This document shows positions 1 to 5,786 of a stretch of 6,328 bases of DNA, piece after piece. Under the pieces are notes generated by a model that searched no databases, was not told the DNA's origin, and saw nothing but the letters and a program-made list of their open reading frames with translations. Numbering within the stretch: the first letter of the stretch is position 1; each line of letters opens with the position of its first letter. The translations under genes were made by a program, and so were the position numbers. The DNA comes from DHVE2 group archaeon (GTDB lineage Archaea > Thermoplasmatota > Thermoplasmata > Thermoplasmatales > Aciduliprofundaceae), in NCBI GenBank assembly GCA_015522955.1, contig WALG01000038.1, forward strand, positions 1-6,328, written 5' to 3'.

Positions 1-793
1 GAGAGGATATTTCTAATTTCTTTTCCGTCAAAAGAGTTTTTTCTGTTGTAGGCTGAGCAAGGGCAAGCATATGAATTTCATCAGGTGCATTGGTAACCAT
101 GGGTCCCCAGTAATCTTTGAATTTTGTCATATAAACATGGTCTTCAAGAACAACCTCCTTAACTGTGTAAGGTCCAGAGCCGGCATCATGGGTCAGTAAC
201 CAGTGGGTTGCATAATCACCATAATCTCCGTAGGGACCTGGTTTCTGTATGTGTTCCATAACAACCTTCTTCTCAACAACATAGAGCCTCACGAGAGTGG
301 CAGGGAATGGGCCATAGGGCTTTTTAAGTACGACCTTAACTGTATAGTCATCTGGAGTAGTTACACTATCCACATAGGGAGTATAGAGATAGGCAAATCC
401 CTTGCCTATGGTTAGAAGGCGCTGGAATGTAAAGGCCACATCCTCAGCCTTTAGTTCATCGCCGGTATGGAACTTTATTCCTTGACGTATGTGGAATGTC
501 CAAGTAAGACCATCACTGGAGACATCCCAACTCTCCGCTACCCAAGGCTTCAGAGTTCCCTCAGTGGTTGGATAAATCAGCGGATCATAAAGGTTCACAA
601 ATGCAGTAGAACTTGAATAATCACTACCGACCGCCGGGTCAATATAAGTTGGCCAAGCAAAGCCCACGCGTAGAAGAGTTGTTTTCTTTTGAGGTTGTTG
701 CTGTTTATTAACGCTTTGCATTGCTGCCAAACCTGCAATCACTATAATCAGGGCCACTATCACTGAAATTATTACCCACATATTTTTGCTCAT
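1..793 (-). CDS. Solute-binding protein of a peptide/nickel-type ABC importer (family 5), N-terminal part only
   Basis: Extracellular receptor that would bind a peptide or similar solute and hand it to a DppBC/OppBC-type permease. Translating the minus strand from the ATG at 793-791 gives 264 residues with no stop before the window edge; roughly the C-terminal half is outside. Residues 6-24 are a hydrophobic anchor (MSKNMWVIISVIVAL...), followed by a Gln/Lys/Pro linker (about 27-38). There is no lipobox cysteine, so I infer an uncleaved membrane anchor. Family 5 hallmarks follow: an IDPA motif (51-54), LYDPLIYP (68-75), an LTWTFHIRQGIKFHTGD stretch (96-112), DVAFTFQR (118-125) and GSGPYTV (205-211), the counterpart of GTGPYKF in the neighbour. 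The start has GGGTGAT 5 nt upstream. It is divergent from and clearly paralogous to the binding protein at 1030-2709. Substrate is unknown; family membership is near certain. Confidence 0.93.
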   Translation of the reverse strand, partial: MSKNMWVIISVIVALIIVIAGLAAMQSVNKQQQPQKKTTLLRVGFAWPTYIDPAVGSDYSSSTAFVNLYDPLIYPTTEGTLKPWVAESWDVSSDGLTWTFHIRQGIKFHTGDELKAEDVAFTFQRLLTIGKGFAYLYTPYVDSVTTPDDYTVKVVLKKPYGPFPATLVRLYVVEKKVVMEHIQKPGPYGDYGDYATHWLLTHDAGSGPYTVKEVVLEDHVYMTKFKDYWGPMVTNAPDEIHMLALAQPTTEKTLLTEKKLEISS

Positions 794-798
794 CAGGT

Positions 799-805
799 AT
801 CACCC
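799..805 (-). promoter_or_regulatory. Ribosome binding site of the minus-strand binding protein
   Basis: Read on the minus strand, GGGTGAT lies 5 nt before the ATG at 793. GGTGAT pairs with the usual archaeal 16S rRNA 3' end. It supports this ATG over the in-frame ATG at codon 5. Confidence 0.7.
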
Positions 806-828
806 TCAGAACATCAATATAATAGAAA

Positions 829-836
829 TATTTAAA
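829..836 (-). promoter_or_regulatory. Probable TATA box for the minus-strand binding protein
   Basis: TTTAAATA on the minus strand. With the usual archaeal distance of about 27 nt from box centre to start, transcription would begin near 806, just upstream of the ribosome site. A second candidate, ATTATAT at 824-818 (minus), would start transcription almost at the ATG and skip the ribosome site, so I prefer the first. The surroundings are very AT-rich, which makes any such call uncertain. Confidence 0.4.
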
Positions 837-971
837 ATTTTCTATTTTTGGCGCAATTTGAACAAAAATTTTTCTGAAATACAATAAAAATAGAACCTAA
901 CACTTTTTTGTTTACAAAAATAGTACAAAAGTTGGATAAATAATTAAACTTTAAAATCGATGCCAAAAACG

Positions 972-978
972 TTATATA
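972..978 (+). promoter_or_regulatory. TATA box of the plus-strand binding protein
   Basis: TTATATA, preceded by the A-rich stretch GCCAAAAACG that could act as a BRE. The usual archaeal spacing puts the transcript start near 1000-1003, leaving a leader of about 28 nt that contains the strong ribosome site at 1015-1023. The spacing and context make this the best promoter for the gene at 1030. Confidence 0.6.
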
Positions 979-979
979 C

Positions 980-990
980 TGGGTTTCCCA
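980..990. repeat. Short inverted repeat just downstream of the TATA box
   Basis: TGGG-TTT-CCCA, a perfect 4-nt inverted repeat with a 3-nt centre. It lies between the TATA box and the predicted transcript start, where a bound repressor would block archaeal transcription initiation. G and C runs stand out in an otherwise AT-rich spacer. Four-base arms are short, so chance is possible. Confidence 0.3.
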
Positions 991-999
991 TCCATTAAC

Positions 1000-1014
1000 A
1001 GCCGCAAAAAGGCT
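1000..1014 (+). other. Small possible hairpin in the 5' leader of the binding-protein mRNA
   Basis: AGCC and GGCT can pair around a 7-nt loop (GCAAAAA). The predicted transcript starts at or next to the left arm and the ribosome site follows at once, so the structure could protect the 5' end or tune translation. It is only four pairs long and may be accidental. Confidence 0.25.
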
Positions 1015-1023
1015 AAAGGAGGT
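1015..1023 (+). promoter_or_regulatory. Strong ribosome binding site of the plus-strand binding protein
   Basis: AAAGGAGGT, 6 nt before the ATG at 1030. The match to the anti-Shine-Dalgarno sequence is long, fitting a highly translated binding protein, and it fixes the start codon. Confidence 0.85.
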
Positions 1024-1029
1024 ATAGTA

Positions 1030-2709
1030 ATGAGTAAAGGTGCCCTATATGGGATAATAGCCATAGTAGTGATAATAATAGTGATTGGTGCAGCACTTGC
1101 AGTGTACTATTATAAACCCGCCCCGTCAAAACCGTCCAAGCCCACATCCAGTGTTTCAGGTACTTTCACATGGGATACAATAGGCGATCCTCAAACACTG
1201 GACCCCGCAGAGGCTTATGATACCGCCTCTGGTGTGGTTATCCAGAATGTGTATGATAGACTGGTAACATACCATGGCTCAGATACTCAGACAATATATC
1301 CTGATCTTGCTACAAACTGGACTGTGGATAGCAGTGGCAAGGTTTGGACCTTCCACCTCAGAAAGGGAGTTAAATTCTCCAATGGAGATCCCTGTGATGC
1401 ACAGGCAGTTAAGTTTTCATTTGACCGTGTGCTCATTATAGGCTCTCCACAGACTGGTGTATCATGGATTCTAAGCCAGTTTATGTACTCATACAACAAG
1501 ACCACCGGCAAGTGGAACAGCCCAGATGGAGAGAGCAGTGTCAGGGTAATTGACAATAATACGGTACAGTTTAAACTAAGAGAGGCATATGGTGGTTTCT
1601 TGCCTGCAATTGCATTCACCGTTGCATCTATAGTTGACCCCAAGGTTGTGAATGCCCATGGTGGTGTGCAGCCCGGTCAGGACAATGACTGGATGAGTCA
1701 GAATATGGTAGGTACCGGCCCCTACAAATTTGTGGAGTGGAAACACAATGCATATATCAAACTTGAATACAATCCCGACTACTGGGGTGGTTGGGAAGGC
1801 AAGCACTTCCAATACATAATGATAAAGAACATTCCAGAGGTTGCCACAAGAGAGCAGGAACTGCTTAGAGGAGATGCAGATATGGCCTATATACCAATCA
1901 ACCATCTTACTGATGTGGAAGGCAAATCAGGTGTAACAGTTAACAAGGGTGGGCTTACGTACGATGTTGATATGATTGAGATGAACTGCAGACCCACCTA
2001 CGAAAACAAAACTAACCCATTAAACAGTAAACTTGTCAGACAGGCAATATCCTACGCAATAGATTATAATACGCTACTCAAGGATATCTATAAGGGCTAT
2101 GCAATTCAGATGCAGGGGCCCATACCAAAGGGTATGCCCGGACACGATGACAATCTGTTCATGTATCACCATGATCCACAGAAGGCAAAGGAACTCCTGA
2201 AAGAGGCAGGATATGCAAATGGTTTCACAGTAACACTCATATACAACCAGGGTAACGATGTACGTGCTCACATAGCCCAGATTGTAAAAGAGGACCTCGC
2301 TGACGTTGGCGTTGCAGTCCAGATTCAGGAACTTGCATGGCCAACTTTGCTCGACAAGATGGACCGTGGGGATTACAGTATGATTATCGTGGGATGGGCT
2401 CCCGACTACAATGATCCCGATGACTATGCATTCCCGTTCCTAGCATCCTACCAGATAGGTGGGGATACCTACAGAACTGGATGGCATAATGCCACTGTGG
2501 ATAAACTACTGATGGAAGCAAAATACGAAGTGGATCAGAACAAGAGAGCAGAACTCTACAAGGAAGTGCAGCAAATAGCCATGCAGGATCCTGCATTCAT
2601 CTACTTGGCTCAGTGGAAGCACGTGGCAGTTTACAGATCCTGGCTCCAAGGCTATTACTTTAACCCAGTGATGATGCTGGACTTCTACCATCTCTACAAA
2701 GGGGAGTGA
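1030..2709 (+). CDS. Solute-binding protein of a peptide/nickel-type ABC importer (family 5)
   Basis: Receptor component (DppA/OppA-like) of the importer encoded just downstream; it would capture peptides or related solutes at the outer face of the membrane. The 559-residue length is normal for the family. Residues 6-27 form a hydrophobic anchor with a lysine at position 3, followed by a Pro/Lys/Ser linker (29-43). With no lipobox cysteine, I infer a tethered, uncleaved protein. Family landmarks are GDPQTLDPA (52-60), VYDRLVTY (74-81), VWTFHLRKGVKFSNGD (105-120), GTGPYKFVEW (228-237), NPDYWGG (248-254), LVRQAISYAIDY (335-346) and VGWAPDYNDPDDY (454-466). Two cysteines (122, 320) might form a disulfide. 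Five N-glycosylation sequons (Asn 96, 156, 176, 326, 487) fit a surface glycoprotein. It has its own promoter and strong ribosome site, and a terminator overlaps its stop codon. The exact substrate cannot be read from sequence; dipeptides or oligopeptides are the likeliest guess. Confidence 0.96.
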   Translation: MSKGALYGIIAIVVIIIVIGAALAVYYYKPAPSKPSKPTSSVSGTFTWDTIGDPQTLDPAEAYDTASGVVIQNVYDRLVTYHGSDTQTIYPDLATNWTVDSSGKVWTFHLRKGVKFSNGDPCDAQAVKFSFDRVLIIGSPQTGVSWILSQFMYSYNKTTGKWNSPDGESSVRVIDNNTVQFKLREAYGGFLPAIAFTVASIVDPKVVNAHGGVQPGQDNDWMSQNMVGTGPYKFVEWKHNAYIKLEYNPDYWGGWEGKHFQYIMIKNIPEVATREQELLRGDADMAYIPINHLTDVEGKSGVTVNKGGLTYDVDMIEMNCRPTYENKTNPLNSKLVRQAISYAIDYNTLLKDIYKGYAIQMQGPIPKGMPGHDDNLFMYHHDPQKAKELLKEAGYANGFTVTLIYNQGNDVRAHIAQIVKEDLADVGVAVQIQELAWPTLLDKMDRGDYSMIIVGWAPDYNDPDDYAFPFLASYQIGGDTYRTGWHNATVDKLLMEAKYEVDQNKRAELYKEVQQIAMQDPAFIYLAQWKHVAVYRSWLQGYYFNPVMMLDFYHLYKGE

Positions 2710-2734
2710 AACTCCTTTTTATCTTTTTATTTTG
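2698..2734 (+). terminator. Hairpin plus T-tract terminator after the binding protein
   Basis: AAAGGGGAGT (2698-2707) can pair with ACTCCTTTTT (2711-2720) around a GAA loop: ten pairs, two of them G-U. T-rich sequence continues to about 2734. The stem includes the first base of the TGA stop codon and the loop holds the rest. Archaeal termination depends mainly on T-runs, of which there are three close together here. It would reduce or stop read-through from the binding-protein gene into dppB. Confidence 0.65.
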
Positions 2735-2773
2735 ATACATTACTTTATATTTTTACATTGCAAAGGCATAAAA

Positions 2774-2788
2774 ATTTTGTTGCAAAAT
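2774..2788. repeat. Inverted repeat upstream of the dppB promoter
   Basis: ATTTTG-TTG-CAAAAT, perfect 6-nt arms with a 3-nt centre. It lies about 33 nt upstream of the dppB TATA box, where an activator might bind. The composition is AT-rich, so chance is a real alternative. Confidence 0.3.
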
Positions 2789-2820
2789 ATGGAGATATAA
2801 GGGAAATAGGATGAGATAAT

Positions 2821-2828
2821 TTTAAATA
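2821..2828 (+). promoter_or_regulatory. TATA box of dppB, giving a probable leaderless transcript
   Basis: TTTAAATA, whose centre is about 27 nt before the ATG at 2852. That is the normal distance from TATA box to transcript start in archaea, so the mRNA would begin at or within a few bases of the start codon. The bases just before the ATG are pyrimidine-rich (CTTTCTCCCACTGC) with no ribosome site, which fits a leaderless mRNA. Confidence 0.6.
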
Positions 2829-2851
2829 AATCCACTACTTTCTCCCACTGC

Positions 2852-3859
2852 ATGAAACTCTGGCAATATATTGTAAGAAGGTTGTTGATGCTTATACCAG
2901 TGGTAATAGGGGTTACACTGATAACCTTTACCATTGCCTATGTAATACCAGCAGACCCTGCAAGAGCATGGGCAGGTCAAAAAGCACCTCCAGAAGTCGT
3001 AGAGCAAATTCGAGAAAAGTACCATCTCAACGATCCATTATATGTGCAATATTACTATTATATCTCAGGGCTTGTGCGCGGCGATTGGGGATACTCTCAT
3101 TCTGAGCATAGACCTGTACTGGATTGCCTCATGGACTATTTTCCTGCTACATTCGAATTAACAATATGGGCCATGGCTATAGCCATACCGGTGGGAATAT
3201 ATCTGGGAGTGGTATCGGCTGTTAAAAGAAACAAGATACCTGACCATCTCTCTAGGATTTTTGCTCTGAGTGGTGTTTCAATGCCAATCTTCTGGCTCGG
3301 TCTTCTATTGATTCTTATCTTTTATACTTATCTTGGCTGGTTCCCTGCAAGTGGAAGAGGTATTACGCCTTCTCACACCTATACTGGGCTTTATATTCTT
3401 GATAGCATTCTTTCCCTGGATTTCCAGTCACTGGCGAGTGACATATGGCATATAATACTGCCTGCAGTTACACTTTCCTATGCTACACTAGCAGTAATGA
3501 CGAGAATGACTAGGTCAAGTATGCTGGAGGTTTTGCGTCTTGATTACATTAAAACTGCTAGAGCCAAAGGGTTACCAGATAAAATCGTGATATATCGCCA
3601 TGCCCTCAGAAACGCTCTTATTCCAACCTTAACTGTAGCAGGTCTGGCCTTTGCTGGATTACTTGGTGGTGCTGTACTTACTGAAACTATATTCTCCTGG
3701 CCCGGGATGGGTAGATATGCATACCATGCAATTTCCACTCTCGACTTTCCAGCGATTATGGGTGTAACATTTCTCATGGCAGTGATATTTGTGATTGCAA
3801 ATCTGATAGTGGACATAATGTACGCATACCTTGACCCAAGAATAAAATTAGGGGAGTGA
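2852..3859 (+). CDS. dppB: Peptide/nickel-type ABC importer permease, DppB/OppB family
   Basis: One of the two integral membrane subunits that form the translocation path of the importer, paired with DppC. The 335-residue length is typical. The N terminus (MKLWQYIVRRLLMLIPVVIG) is the family's usual first helix (about 9-31), followed by the extracellular stretch DPLYVQYYYYISGLVRGDWG (61-80). Further hydrophobic segments lie near 101-123, 137-160, 200-218, 258-280 and 303-324. The EAA-type coupling loop that contacts the ATPases is at about 231-257 (DYIKTARAKGLPDKIVIYRH, then ALRNALIP). The tail shows the conserved FSWPGMGRYA (281-290) and YLDPRI (326-331). The start lacks a ribosome site and is probably leaderless. 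The gene opens the dppBCDF unit and ends 4 nt before dppC. The dpp symbol marks the family; opp would serve equally, as substrate is unproven. Confidence 0.96.
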   Translation: MKLWQYIVRRLLMLIPVVIGVTLITFTIAYVIPADPARAWAGQKAPPEVVEQIREKYHLNDPLYVQYYYYISGLVRGDWGYSHSEHRPVLDCLMDYFPATFELTIWAMAIAIPVGIYLGVVSAVKRNKIPDHLSRIFALSGVSMPIFWLGLLLILIFYTYLGWFPASGRGITPSHTYTGLYILDSILSLDFQSLASDIWHIILPAVTLSYATLAVMTRMTRSSMLEVLRLDYIKTARAKGLPDKIVIYRHALRNALIPTLTVAGLAFAGLLGGAVLTETIFSWPGMGRYAYHAISTLDFPAIMGVTFLMAVIFVIANLIVDIMYAYLDPRIKLGE

Positions 3860-3860
3860 T
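3852..3860 (+). promoter_or_regulatory. Ribosome binding site of dppC, overlapping the dppB stop codon
   Basis: GGGAGTGAT spans the dppB TGA (3857-3859). GGGAG ends 7 nt before the dppC ATG. The overlap means ribosomes finishing dppB stop on the dppC site, which favours coupled translation and equal amounts of the two permeases. Confidence 0.6.
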
Positions 3861-3863
3861 AAA

Positions 3864-4778
3864 ATGGAAGAGACAGCATCTCAAAATTTCGGAAGTAAAT
3901 ACGAATCACAAATCAAAGAGTTCAAATATACTTTGCATCTCATACGCAAGAGCCCTCTTACACTGGCAGGTTTAATTCTCTTGATCTTCATCTTTCTGGT
4001 GGCAATATTCGCTCCCTATTTAGCCATAGAGCATCCAATTTATATTGGTGGCCAGCAAACATGGTTGTCAGATTTTAATCAAACATTTCAGCCTCCAAGT
4101 TGGAAGCATCCGTTTGGCACCGATGATATGGGCCATGACATATACAGCATGGTTATCTATGGTACCCGTGAAGCACTTTACGTAGGTTTTATAGTGGTAT
4201 TGGTAGCCATGCTTATCGGAGTACTTCTTGGTGCATACTCAGGCTATATTGGTGGCTGGTTTGATGAGGTACTGATGCGTATCTGCGATATGTTCTTCGC
4301 CTTCCCAGGTCTTATACTAGCCATGGCAATTACTGCTGCATTGGGTCCTGGATTGCTGCACGTTATGTATGCCTTGATGATTGTGTGGTGGCCTGCATAT
4401 ACCAGAATAGTGAGAGGACAGGTACTGTCTGTGAAGCAGAATCAGTACATAGAAGCGGCCAGAGCGGTAGGTGTAAGCAGATTCAAAATTATATGGAAGC
4501 ATGTGATTCCAAACTCTCTGCCTCCAATTTTAGTTCAGGCAACAATGGACCTTGGAAATGTGATACTCACTGCAGCAGGTCTCGCATTTCTCGGACTGGG
4601 TGCTGCTGCATACACTGCTGACTGGGGAATCATGGTGAGTCAGGGAAGGTCATGGATGATTGCAGGCAAATGGTGGTGGTCTACATTTCCAGGTCTAGCA
4701 ATATTCGTCACAGTGCTGGCATTTAACCTGTTTGGTGATGGACTGAGAGACATCCTTGATCCGAGGCTCAGGAGGTGA
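3864..4778 (+). CDS. dppC: Peptide/nickel-type ABC importer permease, DppC/OppC family
   Basis: Second membrane subunit of the importer, the partner of DppB. It has 304 residues, normal for the family. A polar cytoplasmic N terminus (1-30) leads into the first helix (about 32-53). The OppC-type signature HPFGTDDMGHDIYSMVIYGTR begins at 82. Further hydrophobic segments lie near 104-126, 145-180, 219-245 and 273-293. The EAA coupling loop is at about 196-223 (IEAARAVGVSRFKIIWKHVI, then PNSLPP), with the expected Glu-Ala-Ala and the central Gly 203. The C terminus, FNLFGDGLRDILDPRLRR, is characteristic of DppC. Start: ATG 4 nt after the dppB stop, with a ribosome site overlapping that stop. Its own TGA (4776-4778) is embedded in the dppD ribosome site. 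All the usual family landmarks are intact. Confidence 0.96.
   Translation: MEETASQNFGSKYESQIKEFKYTLHLIRKSPLTLAGLILLIFIFLVAIFAPYLAIEHPIYIGGQQTWLSDFNQTFQPPSWKHPFGTDDMGHDIYSMVIYGTREALYVGFIVVLVAMLIGVLLGAYSGYIGGWFDEVLMRICDMFFAFPGLILAMAITAALGPGLLHVMYALMIVWWPAYTRIVRGQVLSVKQNQYIEAARAVGVSRFKIIWKHVIPNSLPPILVQATMDLGNVILTAAGLAFLGLGAAAYTADWGIMVSQGRSWMIAGKWWWSTFPGLAIFVTVLAFNLFGDGLRDILDPRLRR
4771..4778 (+). promoter_or_regulatory. Ribosome binding site that sets the dppD start
   Basis: GGAGGTGA, 5 nt before the ATG at 4784, with the dppC stop TGA as its last three bases. An in-frame GTG at 4775 lies inside this site and so cannot be the start that uses it; ATG 4784 is preferred. Confidence 0.85.
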
Positions 4779-4783
4779 ATCTG

Positions 4784-5785
4784 ATGAGCGACGTACTTTT
4801 AAAAGTTGAGGACCTTCATACATACTTCTACACCTACGAGGGTGTGGTAAAGGCTGTGGATGGAGTTTCATTTGATATAAGAAAAGGTGAGATTTTCGGA
4901 CTTGTGGGTGAGACAGGATGTGGTAAATCGGTAACTGCACTATCCATAATAGGCCTCATTGACGAACCTGGAAGAATCGTGAGTGGAAAAATAATTTACA
5001 AAGGCAAAAATCTTCTGGAGTTATCTGAGGAGGAGAGAAGAAAAATAAGAGGAAAAGAGATAAGCATGATCTTCCAAGAGCCTATGACCGCATTGAATCC
5101 GGTATATACAATAGGAGACCAGATTGTGGAACTGCTCCTCCTTCATGAGGAGGGCATTGCCAACATTAAGAGGGCCCCTAAAGAACTCAAAGAGGAGAAA
5201 AAGAAAAAGGCCATTGAGATGCTGAAACTGGTAAGAATGCCAGATCCTGAGAGAACCATTGATAGTTATCCTCACGAACTTAGCGGAGGAATGAGACAGA
5301 GAGCAATGATTTCAATGATGCTTGCCACCAAACCCTCGTTACTCATAGCGGATGAACCTACCACGGCACTGGACGTGACAGTGCAAGCCCAGATTCTCAA
5401 TATCCTTCTGGATATGAAAGAAAAGTTAGGAATTTCAATACTTCTCATTACGCATGACCTTAGTGTGATTGCAGAGGTAACAGACCGCGTTGGTGTGATG
5501 TACGCCGGTAACATTGTGGAAATCGCCGATACATACGCGCTCTTTGACAATCCCAGGCATCCATACACTGTGGGACTTTTACAGGCCATACCCAGTGTCA
5601 CGGAGAAGAAAGAGGAACTGAAATATATTCGAGGCTCAGTGCCCAATCTAATATATCCACCCAGCGGATGCAGATTCCATCCAAGATGTGATTATATGAT
5701 GCCCATATGTAAAAAGGAGAAACCTAAACTTGTGGAAATCGAGCCAGGACACTACGTAGCCTGCCATCTCTTTGGAGGTGAATAA
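4784..5785 (+). CDS. dppD: ABC importer ATP-binding subunit, DppD/OppD family
   Basis: Cytoplasmic ATPase that pairs with DppF and powers transport through DppBC. From ATG 4784 it has 333 residues, typical for DppD. All nucleotide-binding motifs are intact: Walker A GETGCGKS (42-49), Q-loop Gln 98 in FQEPMTALNP, signature LSGGMRQR (166-173), Walker B LLIADEPT (186-193), D-loop ALD (195-197) and switch His 224 in LITHDLS. The Q-loop to signature segment carries a charged Lys/Glu-rich stretch (about 122-142). The C-terminal oligopeptide-transporter extension starts at NPRHPYT (257-263) and includes four cysteines (296, 302, 309, 327) in the CxFHPRC...C...C layout; related DppD/OppD structures bind a [4Fe-4S] cluster there. 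The start is 5 nt after the dppC stop and the stop is 1 nt before dppF. A GTG at 4775 would add three residues but sits within the ribosome site. Confidence 0.96.
   Translation: MSDVLLKVEDLHTYFYTYEGVVKAVDGVSFDIRKGEIFGLVGETGCGKSVTALSIIGLIDEPGRIVSGKIIYKGKNLLELSEEERRKIRGKEISMIFQEPMTALNPVYTIGDQIVELLLLHEEGIANIKRAPKELKEEKKKKAIEMLKLVRMPDPERTIDSYPHELSGGMRQRAMISMMLATKPSLLIADEPTTALDVTVQAQILNILLDMKEKLGISILLITHDLSVIAEVTDRVGVMYAGNIVEIADTYALFDNPRHPYTVGLLQAIPSVTEKKEELKYIRGSVPNLIYPPSGCRFHPRCDYMMPICKKEKPKLVEIEPGHYVACHLFGGE
5774..5781 (+). promoter_or_regulatory. Ribosome binding site of dppF, inside the end of dppD
   Basis: GGAGGTGA, 5 nt before the ATG at 5787, the same octamer and spacing as for dppD. It lies within the last codons of dppD, so the two ATPases are probably made at matched rates. 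Confidence 0.85.
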
Positions 5786-5786
5786 T

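Larger units (their letters stand above)
794..1029. promoter_or_regulatory. Divergent intergenic region between two binding-protein genes
   Basis: A 236-nt AT-rich stretch with no convincing open reading frame, separating two outward-facing binding-protein genes, so it must carry both promoters. Inside it I see a TATA candidate for each direction, the octamer AAAAATAG three times (842-849 minus, 886-893 plus, 916-923 plus), GCCAAAAA upstream of each TATA (845-852 minus, 962-969 plus), a perfect AAAAATTTTT palindrome at 864-873, and a TGGG/CCCA inverted repeat at 980-990. The repeats could be sites for a shared regulator, but AT-rich sequence yields such matches by chance. Confidence 0.6.

Noticed and set aside
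203..415. A 70-codon plus-strand open frame
   Set aside because: It is antisense to the minus-strand binding protein, whose translation shows clear family motifs; no ribosome site and no recognisable protein.
864..873. Perfect AAAAATTTTT palindrome as an operator
   Set aside because: Runs of A and T are expected in this AT-rich spacer; it has no distinctive spacing to either promoter.
794..1029. A small RNA, riboswitch or small protein in the divergent spacer
   Set aside because: I found no stable structured element or convincing start-site-plus-frame; the spacer is explained by two promoters.
1287..1905. Minus-strand open frames inside the complete binding-protein gene
   Set aside because: They are shadows of a well-supported gene, with improbable composition and no start signals.
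2710..2851. A small gene between the binding protein and dppB
   Set aside because: The only plus-strand ATG I looked at closely, near 2811, meets a stop after two codons; the region is accounted for by terminator and promoter.
4385..4621. Plus-strand open frame within dppC in another frame
   Set aside because: DppC is intact across this stretch, including its EAA loop; the alternative product is Cys/Ser-rich with no family resemblance.
4775..4783. GTG start for dppD giving three extra residues
   Set aside because: The GTG lies inside the GGAGGTGA ribosome site; the ATG at 4784 has ideal 5-nt spacing.
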